In this document: piece after piece, positions 27,830-36,571 of the stretch
How positions within the stretch are numbered: the stretch's first letter is position 1
Layout: each line of letters starts with the position of its first letter
Assembly (NCBI GenBank): GCA_033344775.1
Contig: JAWPMT010000005.1
Span: 2,673,001-2,737,000 of the forward strand
DNA length: 64,000 nucleotides
Reading direction: 5' to 3'
Source: Cytophagales bacterium
GTDB taxonomy: Bacteria; Bacteroidota; Bacteroidia; Cytophagales; Cyclobacteriaceae
The notes under the pieces: model-generated
Databases searched by the model: none
What the model saw: the letters and a program-made list of their open reading frames with translations, nothing else
What the model was told of the DNA's origin: nothing
Position numbers and translations under genes: made by a program

Positions 27830-30333
27830 TAGGACTCCTTACCAAACATTGGAAATTTATTCTGGATGTTGCGATTGTGGCGGCAATCGTGATTTTGGTA
27901 TTCCTTTGGAATCCTTTAAATCTGTTTGGTTCCGGACTGAAACTACAAAGCACGGCTAACATGGTTTCGAAGGTCAATGAAATCGGAGAACTGATTACCG
28001 CTGAGTATTATGGGGAAGTAATCGCTCACGACAACCTACAAGAAGTTGAGATAGAGCAACCAAATTATTTTGATGAAACGGGAGCCCTCTATTATCTGGA
28101 GTTGAAAGATAGTATTGCCAAATATTTTCAGAATGAGTACGAATCCGGACTTTCAGTTATCGAGGATAAGGATTTCAGACCTGCGAAGGAAGAACGCAAG
28201 ATCAACAAACTCATAGGGAACATCAAATCCCAAACGATTAAAAAATATGTTGATTTCTACAAGACTGAAGGGACTAGAACCTATGAAGAAGAGAACTTAT
28301 GGTATCCGCTATTCTTGTACCTATCAGAGTATGAGCACAAACAGAGAACCAAAGCCAAAAAATTCATCAAGAATGAAAAATACGTAGGACGTGTTCTCAA
28401 AGAGGTCATCAGTAAGGAGGTCAACCTGATAGCCGAATCGATCACTGGAAATCCGGCCTACGACGGGTACAGCCTCCAAAGTTTTACCAGCACCAAATCC
28501 TTCAAAGAAGTCTATTATGATTACATCGATAGGCAGGACGCTATCATTGGAGGAAAAAAGAACAATGAATTAGCATTAATTGGCCGAGGCAGTGTGAAAG
28601 CCGGTTTTAGATTTGGGGAATTCAATGATCGGAATTTTGTCTATGATGAAAGCAGAAACGTTATACACCTGTATGGCTTCAATGCTGAAATTTTAACTCA
28701 GGACATCAATCCATGGTTCATCCCCCAAAAGCGGGTGCCAGGTTTCGAAGTGCTTATCGCAGAGAAGGATGTATCATTTGAAGAAATGAAGGCATTGAAA
28801 TCTAAATGCGTGAAAGTGCTTCGCGAACGAGCAAAGGCAGCAGGTATCTTAAAAGCAGCCCAGGAAAATGGAGAAGAAGCCCTAAAGGAATTTTTTAATT
28901 TGGTGCTCGATGAAGAGGTCCAGGACGTCATTTTTCACAAGGACGAATTATTTTTCCATGAAGATGAAATATTGAAAGACGAAGTGATCTCAATTGCTGA
29001 GCTCCGTACCATTGAGGCCACCTATCGATCAAATCTAAAACTCATCAACGAATCGAAAAGTAAGGCGGTCAGAATGAGAAGGGAAAAGCTCCTGGTATCC
29101 TTTCTACAAGAACTACAAACCAGTAAGATTCAATACGAGCAGAAAGAAGATACCACCACAACGGTCATTTCTATTCCCTTCAACTATTTCACTCGGCACA
29201 TTCCCAAATTGATGGCTGATGGTCGCTTGATAGACAAGATGGAAGGAAGCGAAACATTTGAGAGTGAGTTGGAATTTATTGTGAAAGATCTGCGTCACAA
29301 TCCTGTTTCCGCCAACCAAAATTCTCCTTATCGAAACCTTCCTGAACAAATGAGCTATTGGTTTGAAGATAGCTTACAATACCTTGTTCAATTCAACGTC
29401 TTCTTAGATCACCTATTTACCGATGATTTTAAGGGTGTTTATGACGTAGTGATCGTTGAAGGAGAGAGCCTGGAAGATACTCCTGAAAACCTACTCATCG
29501 CAGACTCATATATCGCGGAAAATGAATACGAGGAATATGTCCGGAAGGATGATATGATCCATTTTCTGAAATACGAACTGAAACCCGGTCATACAAAAAT
29601 CGAGCGGTACGGAATAAATGATTCTTTATTTCAGGCTACCCTATTAGATGACAAGACCGAGTTTGACCTGCTATGGGTTCCACCAGATTCAGTTGTTGAA
29701 AAACAGGTGAATTCGCTTTTCAGCAATGTACTTTATGACTGGAAGGAAGATGACTTTGATCCTTATTCAATTAGAGAATTGGATAGCGTTAAGTATTTGA
29801 TTGTCAACTCGCATCCTGATACCCTTCTATCGTATAAAATCATTGCGCAGGGTAGTCTGGATGAACCTTTTCAACTGAATGGGAAAAACTATAAACGAGG
29901 AGGATCCCTGAACACCAGATTGAGTACGGTTAACTCATTTTTCGAAGAAGTTCGGTTGAAGGAACTTTCAAATACATGGTACCTCACTTCAGAACTTGGT
30001 AATGCAGTGACAGATGATTTCTTTGTCCGAAAAGCTGAGGAAGAGGTATACTGGTATAAAGGAGGCCCGATGTTCGCCATTACCAAACAAAATGTTGTTG
30101 ATCATCTTGATCTACTTGGTATCAAAAGAAGGGACCTGAAAAAAGAACAGGAAGCGATCAGATGGGCCATATATGAACGAAGAAGTACTTATCAATCCAG
30201 CGGTACTGTCGGCCAGTTAAGGATGCGTGCGAATAGCTTTATCGAAAAGGATAGTACCATATCCACTTCAGTGAAAGACGGCAGAAAGTGGATGAATGAT
30301 AAGATTCGGGATTTAAAAGGTGCAGTGAAGTAA
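27826..30333 (+). CDS. Large membrane-anchored DUF4230-like protein
   Basis: The 835-residue protein has one N-terminal transmembrane helix (about 9-28) and is otherwise extracytoplasmic by prediction. A DUF4230-like fold appears split: ELITAEYYGEV near residue 53, then GRGSVKAGFRFGEF and VIHLYGFNAEILTQDINP (about 245-300) and a helix with AKAAGILKAAQENGEEALK near 340. About 170 residues are inserted between the halves, and about 430 residues of unknown, acidic sequence follow. It is the last gene of the operon and resembles an enlarged partner of the small DUF4230 lipoprotein before it. It is the main unknown of the operon. Confidence 0.75.
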   Translation: MIGLLTKHWKFILDVAIVAAIVILVFLWNPLNLFGSGLKLQSTANMVSKVNEIGELITAEYYGEVIAHDNLQEVEIEQPNYFDETGALYYLELKDSIAKYFQNEYESGLSVIEDKDFRPAKEERKINKLIGNIKSQTIKKYVDFYKTEGTRTYEEENLWYPLFLYLSEYEHKQRTKAKKFIKNEKYVGRVLKEVISKEVNLIAESITGNPAYDGYSLQSFTSTKSFKEVYYDYIDRQDAIIGGKKNNELALIGRGSVKAGFRFGEFNDRNFVYDESRNVIHLYGFNAEILTQDINPWFIPQKRVPGFEVLIAEKDVSFEEMKALKSKCVKVLRERAKAAGILKAAQENGEEALKEFFNLVLDEEVQDVIFHKDELFFHEDEILKDEVISIAELRTIEATYRSNLKLINESKSKAVRMRREKLLVSFLQELQTSKIQYEQKEDTTTTVISIPFNYFTRHIPKLMADGRLIDKMEGSETFESELEFIVKDLRHNPVSANQNSPYRNLPEQMSYWFEDSLQYLVQFNVFLDHLFTDDFKGVYDVVIVEGESLEDTPENLLIADSYIAENEYEEYVRKDDMIHFLKYELKPGHTKIERYGINDSLFQATLLDDKTEFDLLWVPPDSVVEKQVNSLFSNVLYDWKEDDFDPYSIRELDSVKYLIVNSHPDTLLSYKIIAQGSLDEPFQLNGKNYKRGGSLNTRLSTVNSFFEEVRLKELSNTWYLTSELGNAVTDDFFVRKAEEEVYWYKGGPMFAITKQNVVDHLDLLGIKRRDLKKEQEAIRWAIYERRSTYQSSGTVGQLRMRANSFIEKDSTISTSVKDGRKWMNDKIRDLKGAVK

Positions 30334-30337
30334 GTAC

Positions 30338-30720
30338 GATTGGTCCAGTTGGTTTTGCCACCATCAATCCAAAAGCGCTTCCCAGGTTTGGATTTCCGGG
30401 AATTCAGTAGCCATCTTCGAAGGACAAGAAAGAAACCTGCCGAGCATCATTGCGATGCTCTTTTCCCCCATTACCGTCCTGCTAACGCCCCATTTATCCG
30501 ACCGTTCAAATTCGGCAGGATTCTCTTCACTTACCTCATCCCTATTGTTCCTTTATTCGTCCTTTGGGACGGAGTAGTTTCCTCCTTACGGACCTACTCC
30601 ATCAAAGAAATGAACGAACTAGTGGCTGACCTCAAAGGAACCGAAACCTATACCTTGAACATCAACAAAGTAAAATCCGGACCGGGGGTTATTTTGTACA
30701 TGGTGGGGGTAAGGAAATAA
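30338..30720 (+). pseudogene. Truncated, frameshifted SAM-dependent methyltransferase remnant
   Basis: The segment from 30338 to about 30500, read in the frame of 30398, gives SGNSVAIFEGQERNLPSI. From about 30500 the frame of 30340 continues with PFIRPFKFGRILFTYLIP, VLWDGVVSSLRTYS and the protein end. Together these look like the C-terminal third of a class I methyltransferase family that ends in a hydrophobic IRPF, WDG and LRTY region. The N-terminal two thirds, including the SAM-binding loop, are absent and a one-base shift breaks the frame. The remnant starts right at the stop of the preceding operon. Confidence 0.75.
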
Positions 30721-30806
30721 TGTTTAGTGGCATTTTTTTGGCAGAAGATGGTTTGTAATTTCGGATTAGGTTGTCTTATGAGGGAAGTGACACATATAGG
30801 CGGCGT

Positions 30807-30818
30807 GTTAGCCACTAG
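30807..30818. repeat. Possible left boundary (core-site-like) of the cassette block
   Basis: GTTAGCCACTAG at 30807-30818 contains GTTAGC, the same hexamer that closes the attC-like element at 33475, and shares the 10-mer TAGCCACTAG with 33436-33445. No matching left arm was found upstream, where the methyltransferase remnant lies. It could be the right end of a degraded recombination site. Confidence 0.4.
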
Positions 30819-30905
30819 TTAACTTCAATCCATACTAAGTATATAAATACCTAAAAGTCGGTATTGCTCCAACCTCTTCACTTATTTAATATTACGGAAA
30901 AAATT

Positions 30906-31250
30906 ATGGCTAACTGGACAAAAAACAATAGAGCTTGTACAACACTTTGGACAACTCTATTTAATATGAAACAAATTGAATCAAATTTTGAAGAGAGTGG
31001 TAAGATAAAAATGGAAGACCTAACCTTCTACAATGTCTTATCAAGTTCTGATCTCAGAAACCAAGAAGCAAAAATCATCGCAGATCAACTTGATAATATT
31101 TTCAGAATTGGCAGGGGAGCAAAATATGAAAGTGGTGTAACGAGATCTGATGCGATGACTGCAATGGTTGAAATACTTACAGACGACTCTAAACTAGTAG
31201 AAGAGCTTGCTGCAAAAGTTGATGATCAGTATCTCTTTTGGGGAGAATAA
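30906..31250 (+). CDS. Hypothetical protein in AT-rich block
   Basis: The product of 114 residues starts at 30906 (MANWTKN); the frame is open 14 codons further upstream. It is soluble, mostly helical by inspection, and has one cysteine and a central KIIADQLDNIFRIGRG segment. No family is recognised. The next gene follows immediately. Base composition in this block is visibly AT-richer than around it. Confidence 0.6.
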   Translation: MANWTKNNRACTTLWTTLFNMKQIESNFEESGKIKMEDLTFYNVLSSSDLRNQEAKIIADQLDNIFRIGRGAKYESGVTRSDAMTAMVEILTDDSKLVEELAAKVDDQYLFWGE

Positions 31251-31262
31251 ATGTATATAAAC

Positions 31263-32438
31263 ATGAAGAAAGTAATTCTCATCACCTTAACATTTTTAAC
31301 AACAACGTTCTCTTTTGCCCAAGTTTCAGAAAAACAAATAACAGAATTGACTGATTATTTGAAATCATTAAATAAAGATGACGAAGCTATTAAAGAAGCT
31401 ATTGATGGTTTAATTGATAGTCCTGAACTCTACAATGACATTTGGGAAATCCTTATTGATAACGCCATTAAAAGTGATAGCGTTAAATGGAAATACCTAG
31501 ACGATTTGAACCTAAAATTCAAAACATTTCAAACTGAGGACAATACAAATTCAACACTTGGTTTATCTTATGACTTTAGTTTTGACTGGGCAAATTTTAA
31601 TGAAACAAATAATCGCAGGGTCCCGCAGACTTTTGGGCTTGACGCTAAAGGAAATATTGCTTTTCACAAAAGTCTGAATCCAAATGACTTTCTTGAAAGT
31701 AATGTGAATTACAATCTTAGCTGGTTTATCGGTGGTGTTGTGAAAAATTCTGACTCATCGATATTTACTGAGCTTAATGCAATAGAAGATAAGCTAGTAA
31801 CCTACGATGACCCACTGTCTACAGAAGCATTGAAACTATGGAATGAATTCGGTCAAAAATTGAAGCTTTCAAACCAGTATTATTTTTCAATTGAACCGAA
31901 GTTTGGTCTAGAGTCGAACCAAGATTTTTCTAAAACCCAGTTAGCTCCAGGATTCAAGCTAAACTTAGGAGTAAAGTCATGGTCAAGTTCTTCTAAGTTA
32001 TCTAAACTAAATGTTTTTGATTATCCTTTTGCATTAATTAGAGCTCTAACTAAAGCTGATAAAAAATTTACCCCACGTGGAGCAACTATTCCAACTATTC
32101 AATTTGGATTAGACTATGTGGTACCACAAAACGATTCAATTCGAGAAGAATTAGTAGGAAATCTTGATCCGTTTCTTAGAACAAAGTTAGAGGCAAGTTT
32201 CAGAACGTATGTCTCAAAAATTAAAAAACAAAAAATCTTCTTCAATGCTAACTTTAGGTATTATCAAGAATTGTCAGCTGATGAAGCTGTAGAGAATGCT
32301 GATTTAGCCGATAATACATATTATGTTATTGCATTGCAATCATCCTCTGGATTTTATGTCAGTTACGCAAATGGTTCATTACCTTTTGATGCTAAAGACG
32401 ATGAAGTCTATGCAATTGGTTTCAATTATAAATTTTAG
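31263..32438 (+). CDS. Hypothetical outer-membrane beta-barrel-like protein
   Basis: From the start at 31263 the 391-residue protein has a signal peptide (MKKVILITLTFL to FSFAQ), a short helical region, and then alternating strands such as TLGLSYDFSFDWANF and GFKLNLGVKSW. It ends in an aromatic strand (AIGFNYKF), as outer-membrane barrels do. An ATG four codons upstream touches the previous stop. A hand count of 31561-31620 gives 19 G/C of 60 (32%), against 25-27 of 60 in sampled lines of lodA and ribD. Role unknown. Confidence 0.65.
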   Translation: MKKVILITLTFLTTTFSFAQVSEKQITELTDYLKSLNKDDEAIKEAIDGLIDSPELYNDIWEILIDNAIKSDSVKWKYLDDLNLKFKTFQTEDNTNSTLGLSYDFSFDWANFNETNNRRVPQTFGLDAKGNIAFHKSLNPNDFLESNVNYNLSWFIGGVVKNSDSSIFTELNAIEDKLVTYDDPLSTEALKLWNEFGQKLKLSNQYYFSIEPKFGLESNQDFSKTQLAPGFKLNLGVKSWSSSSKLSKLNVFDYPFALIRALTKADKKFTPRGATIPTIQFGLDYVVPQNDSIREELVGNLDPFLRTKLEASFRTYVSKIKKQKIFFNANFRYYQELSADEAVENADLADNTYYVIALQSSSGFYVSYANGSLPFDAKDDEVYAIGFNYKF

Positions 32439-32460
32439 TAGCTGCTAAATAATTTACACT

Positions 32461-32655
32461 ATGGCACAAAAACAAAACTTAGAATGTCCGGAATGTGGTG
32501 CTAAATTCGTGTTTGACCCAAATTCAGATCAAAAAGTTATAAGTAACCTTAACGAGTCATACGTTCCAAAATTAAAAAAACAGATTGAAGTAACGGCTTA
32601 CCTTGAATGTCCCAATGGGCATACAAAGCCTTATAAGGTAACCAAAGAATATTAG
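32461..32655 (+). CDS. Small zinc-ribbon protein
   Basis: The protein has 64 residues with CPECG near residue 9 and CPNGH near residue 50, the paired knuckles of a zinc ribbon or zinc finger. Such small proteins bind nucleic acids or protein partners. It starts 22 bases after the barrel-like protein gene and ends two bases before the membrane protein gene, so the genes are probably cotranscribed. Confidence 0.7.
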   Translation: MAQKQNLECPECGAKFVFDPNSDQKVISNLNESYVPKLKKQIEVTAYLECPNGHTKPYKVTKEY

Positions 32656-32657
32656 CA

Positions 32658-33353
32658 ATGGAAATAGTAAATGATGAGTATTGGTTGAAATATGGCAAAA
32701 CCTCTATTGAGCAATCTCTATCTAGCCGAAATGCTGCCGCTGCAAAGCTTGAAAAAATGACTCTTTGGTTTTGGGGGCTATATACTGCATCTTTTACCAT
32801 TGGGGTCTCAATTAATATTATTGAAGCACCTGTAATAGTCCTAGTTATGCTGGCTTCACCGATTGTTTTACTTATACTAACATATTGGTTTTGTATTCTC
32901 GCTCAGCTCCCTGTTAATGCTGAGTTCGATCCAACAATTCCCTATGAGATTAAAGAAGCATTTAATGCGGGTTTAAAAGTGAAAAACAGGAGATTTTCGA
33001 TAGCTCGTTATTTAACCTTGTTCTCTGCATTATTACTTAGTTCTGCTCTATTCTCAATGGCCTTTGTTAAGAAGAAAACTACTAACTCATTAGATGTTAC
33101 CTTTCATAGAGAGAACTCTGTTTTAGTCGTATCAGGATTATTTCCAACAGGAACTGAAGTTGTAACCGAGATTGATTCTTTAAATTCTAAAGATGAAATT
33201 GTAAGATTCTATACCAAAATTTTTAAAATTCAGGAAACTGGAATCCTTAACTTAAACATTCCGATGAAACAACTCCCCAAGGAGATTACAGTATCAGCCA
33301 AATGGAAGGAGAAAAAAATAAAGAAAGGCATTTCTAGAAGTTTGACTAAATAA
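32658..33353 (+). CDS. Hypothetical membrane protein
   Basis: The 231-residue protein has three hydrophobic segments: about 35-55 (LWFWGLYTASFTIGV), about 58-85 (APVIVLVMLASPIVLLILTYW), and about 115-135 (LTLFSALLLSSALFSMAFV). A C-terminal domain of about 90 residues looks like a beta sandwich (VLVVSGLFPTGTEVVTEID). It has a basic tail. No family is recognised. The stop lies six bases before the attC-like element. Confidence 0.65.
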   Translation: MEIVNDEYWLKYGKTSIEQSLSSRNAAAAKLEKMTLWFWGLYTASFTIGVSINIIEAPVIVLVMLASPIVLLILTYWFCILAQLPVNAEFDPTIPYEIKEAFNAGLKVKNRRFSIARYLTLFSALLLSSALFSMAFVKKKTTNSLDVTFHRENSVLVVSGLFPTGTEVVTEIDSLNSKDEIVRFYTKIFKIQETGILNLNIPMKQLPKEITVSAKWKEKKIKKGISRSLTK

Positions 33354-33359
33354 CATATT

Positions 33360-33475
33360 GCTAACAAACACTAAAAATGAATATGCGATCTGAGCTATTT
33401 GAAAGGACATTGCGAATAGCCTACATCACAGATTCTAGCCACTAGCGCGCATACTCATTTTAGTTGCATGTTAGC
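33360..33475. repeat. attC-like imperfect palindrome (116 bp)
   Basis: The left end GCTAACAAACACTAAAAATG continues into AATATGCG; the right end is the near-complement ending in GCATGTTAGC. About 22 of 28 positions of the outer arms pair. An inner arm pair GCTATT (33394) and AATAGC (33415) is also present. A gene stops six bases to the left and another starts 12 bases to the right, as in integron cassette arrays. The ends do not match the strict GTTRRRY/RYYYAAC core consensus, so attC-like is the safe term. Confidence 0.65.
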
Positions 33476-33486
33476 ACCACCTTGAT

Positions 33487-33795
33487 ATGCAGATTAAACA
33501 CCTTAAAGTCCTGGAACATTTCTTTGAAAAGACATCCTTGTGGATCCATCCGATAAATGAAACTTCTACAGTATCATTTATTCATGGGTTTGAAGCAGGA
33601 ATTGATAGTAGAATTTTTACAGTTGACTTAAAGGAATACATGGAATCAGAACATAATATTTACGGATCAAATCAAGGATGGCCTCGTCAAATATCATTGT
33701 ATGCAAAAAGGAATAATCTGGAATGGCCCGAAGCATTTATGGAGATAGGAAGTAGGGTCCTTGATCGAATAAAATCAGCTTCTAACAACAACTAA
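33487..33795 (+). CDS. Hypothetical cassette-type gene
   Basis: The protein has 102 residues, soluble, with EHFFEKTSLWIHPIN near the start and GWPRQISLYAKRN near residue 75. No family is recognised. The start codon lies 12 bases after the GTTAGC of the attC-like element, and the TAA stop is part of a second CTAACAAACAC left end. This is the layout of a one-gene cassette. Confidence 0.65.
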   Translation: MQIKHLKVLEHFFEKTSLWIHPINETSTVSFIHGFEAGIDSRIFTVDLKEYMESEHNIYGSNQGWPRQISLYAKRNNLEWPEAFMEIGSRVLDRIKSASNNN

Positions 33796-33802
33796 CAAAC
33801 AC
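33792..33802. repeat. Second attC-like left end, right half missing
   Basis: CTAACAAACAC at 33792-33802 repeats 33361-33371 exactly. No GTTAGC or complementary arm was found in the following 190 bases before the LodA-like gene, so the site appears truncated. It marks the right edge of the AT-rich block. Confidence 0.55.
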
Positions 33803-33994
33803 CCGCATTCATAGGATTTAATCACCCATCCGTTTCTTTACCCCCACCCCATACCGCAACTGCGGTAGATTTTTCAATGCACACTTTGCTGTATTAATGT
33901 CCTGCTCGGAGTACTGAATTTTGAAAGGTTCAATATTCTATTGAGCAGCTACAATCCGTCTTTGTTTTCGACAGTAAAATTTTAATTAAAAGAA

Positions 33995-36553
33995 ATGAAA
34001 GAGCAGAAAAACCCCGCATTTAGAATCTACCCGTCCATCGGGATAGCGCGAATGGGCAACGGGCCCGCAACCAAGGAAGAGGTTGTTTTCAGCCCGGAAG
34101 TACCCTGGAGACATTTATTCGATACCGATATCGTCCCTTATACATCGGAGGGTGCGTTGAAAAAACAGGCACAGCGATTTTACATCTACAAGTGTGATGA
34201 AAAAGGGAATCCCGTGGAAAAAATCAGTCCGGAGGATTACGATATTCAGTGGTTTGTGGAAGTCGCCAACAAAAAATCATTTTGGTATGATTTTAACAAC
34301 AGCCTGGACCTCTCAGTAGACATGGATGATAAGGTTAACGATTTTAACAACAAGAACTTAAGCAAAGCCTTTTACGAAAACCGCATTGCGCCTGGGATCA
34401 GTGCCAGTTCCAGAAACCCAAACATTCCTAGTGAAGGCACGAAAGAAAAGAATATTCCCAACTCCAGAAAGGAGCTGGTGAATGGACCTAATTTCGGATC
34501 CGTTTCTTTGGCCAATAGCCGAATGGAACTTGAGGGTCTTTTCCCTTACCCTCGGACCGAAGAAGGTCAAGATAAAGTGAGTAAAATCGCTGCCAAAATG
34601 AAGACACATCCCAAAACGGTCAAACTTGGCACCATTGAATACGATGATGATCCGAAATACAACGGAGCACTTATTTTTTACAGCGGAGATGGCGTTTCTG
34701 CCTCTTTGAACCCTTCAGACCTCAATACTGATTTTGCTGACAACTCGAATTGGTATGACGATATCTGTGACGGTCGGGTAACCGCGAAGCTGACGCCAAA
34801 AGGAGGCGGAGAAACCATCGTTTTGGATGGTCCGGAAGCCGCTGCATGGATTGCCAGTGCACCACCGGATTATGCACCACAAATCAATCCGATCTCGTCG
34901 CTGTACGATTTGGTGACCGGCGCAGCTAAGGGTGACTTGCCAACAGATAAAGGATCAGTCCTAAGCATGGTGCTTCCTTTGTTTTTCAAGTTCTACCAAA
35001 TGCAATGGGTCAATTTGAGTGACTTCCTGGCACCATCCTTCAAGGAGATCATTGATAAATTAATACACAATAACAAATTTGATTTGCTCTATACCCCTGG
35101 TCCTGAGAGCCAGGCGATACGTGAGTACATCTTTAAGCAATTCAGGAATCCTAGATACGATTACGACAAGAAAGAAGGGATCATCCCTAGTAAAGATGTC
35201 ACCTCTTTTGATGCTTTGGGAATCCCCCCACTACCAGACAAACTGCCTACGTATGTTGGTGATGGAGTGAATTACCCTGGTAGCCCGGCACAATGGTTTG
35301 CTATTCCACCATTCCTCTATGATCAAATGGAACAATGGAGCTTAGGGCACTTTACTACGCCTCCGGAATTAATCAGCTTTGTGAAAAATAAGGAGAAGGA
35401 CAATAAAAAGAAGAATCCCAATCCTATGATCTGGTTAGGTGAGTATTACCAGAGTGACTTTAATGCTGCGGCTAATGATCCTAAAAAAGCACCCTTGTTA
35501 ATGACACGAGCGGTTTTGGAAACATTGTATGGCGGAGGGTTCCATCCTGGTGTCGAGCTGACCTGGCCCATGCGACATGCGCAAATGTATTGTGAGAATA
35601 CATTGAAACACCATTCTGTGAATGGGGTAGAGCAGAACGACTTATTTGGCTTGCGAGAAGTCCGAATCAACTCGGCCAGTAAAGAAGTGCAAGACAAGGT
35701 ATTCTTCAAGGATTTCGGATTCTTAATGACTCCTGAAGATGTAAGAAAATCCATGGATCCGAAAAACGAAGATTACTACTGGTTGTGGCAAATAACACCC
35801 GGAGACCTGACCAAATGGATGGGCATTCCATGGCAGTCTGATGCCGGCAGTTGTCAGGCAGTTTGGATCGATGCGCAATATCCTGTGCCTTCCTGGTGGG
35901 CTGCAAACCTTCCAATCGATGTACTGACCAACGAAAGTTATAAGGCAATAAAGAACCCTGAAACTTTGCCTGACACTAAACGCAATCTCTACGCAAGCCG
36001 TCAGCCCTGGCTTCAAACTACGGATACGGGTTATGTGGGATATCATGCAGAAGGAGGCTATTTGAACGGACTCATTAACATGGTCTATCAATGGGATCAA
36101 ATAGGATCGGTGGCCGCTCGAAAATTAGATGTGGAAGGATTCCCTGAAACCGTGTATGTTTCTTTCCATGGGCAAGACGTAACGGATGATCAGCCAGTCT
36201 TGTTAGGTGTAGTCTATCCAAGTGAACCGTCTCCTAAACGTGGACCATTTTACAAAAAAACGGAAAAAGAGGTCCTGATCCCTTCGGGCAAACTGGCCAT
36301 CCTGTCTGGTGAACCCGATGGAACTGGAACGACCTATGTAGACGATCAGGTTACAATCTCTGTAAATGGGAATGTAATATTTGAATTTGATTACAGTCAT
36401 GGAAACTCGGGCAGGATCATTCCAAGAGAACCCATAGACCTGACTGAACAATTGAAACCATATGCTGGCCAAAGGGTAACCATTGAAACGGTTTATTCAG
36501 ATCTATTTGGAGGGTCACAAGGGGCTTCAAGTTTTTTCCTGGTTTTCCGTTAA
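33995..36553 (+). CDS. LodA/GoxA-like CTQ-dependent amino-acid oxidase
   Basis: The 852-residue protein has the LodA family start (YPSIGIARMGNG) and late conserved blocks: GGGFHPGVELTW (about 511-522), TPGDLTKWMGIPWQSD (about 603-618), and PVPSWWAANLP. Family members oxidise amino acids such as L-lysine or glycine, releasing hydrogen peroxide, with a cysteine tryptophylquinone made from their own Cys and Trp. W613 is a plausible quinone tryptophan; the cysteine is uncertain (C532 or C620). There is no Sec signal, as in known members. The maturation enzyme gene follows after 18 bases. Confidence 0.85.
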   Translation: MKEQKNPAFRIYPSIGIARMGNGPATKEEVVFSPEVPWRHLFDTDIVPYTSEGALKKQAQRFYIYKCDEKGNPVEKISPEDYDIQWFVEVANKKSFWYDFNNSLDLSVDMDDKVNDFNNKNLSKAFYENRIAPGISASSRNPNIPSEGTKEKNIPNSRKELVNGPNFGSVSLANSRMELEGLFPYPRTEEGQDKVSKIAAKMKTHPKTVKLGTIEYDDDPKYNGALIFYSGDGVSASLNPSDLNTDFADNSNWYDDICDGRVTAKLTPKGGGETIVLDGPEAAAWIASAPPDYAPQINPISSLYDLVTGAAKGDLPTDKGSVLSMVLPLFFKFYQMQWVNLSDFLAPSFKEIIDKLIHNNKFDLLYTPGPESQAIREYIFKQFRNPRYDYDKKEGIIPSKDVTSFDALGIPPLPDKLPTYVGDGVNYPGSPAQWFAIPPFLYDQMEQWSLGHFTTPPELISFVKNKEKDNKKKNPNPMIWLGEYYQSDFNAAANDPKKAPLLMTRAVLETLYGGGFHPGVELTWPMRHAQMYCENTLKHHSVNGVEQNDLFGLREVRINSASKEVQDKVFFKDFGFLMTPEDVRKSMDPKNEDYYWLWQITPGDLTKWMGIPWQSDAGSCQAVWIDAQYPVPSWWAANLPIDVLTNESYKAIKNPETLPDTKRNLYASRQPWLQTTDTGYVGYHAEGGYLNGLINMVYQWDQIGSVAARKLDVEGFPETVYVSFHGQDVTDDQPVLLGVVYPSEPSPKRGPFYKKTEKEVLIPSGKLAILSGEPDGTGTTYVDDQVTISVNGNVIFEFDYSHGNSGRIIPREPIDLTEQLKPYAGQRVTIETVYSDLFGGSQGASSFFLVFR

Positions 36554-36571
36554 TTAAACATAATTGATTCA

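Noticed and set aside
30340-30720. A 126-codon frame starting at TTG, as an intact gene
   Set aside because: The first 50 codons do not fit a protein family, while the alternative frame continues the methyltransferase similarity. It is better explained as a frameshifted remnant.
30807-33802. A classical class 1-type integron
   Set aside because: No integrase gene, no attI or Pc promoter, and the core sites deviate from GTTRRRY. Only the cassette-like layout is supported.
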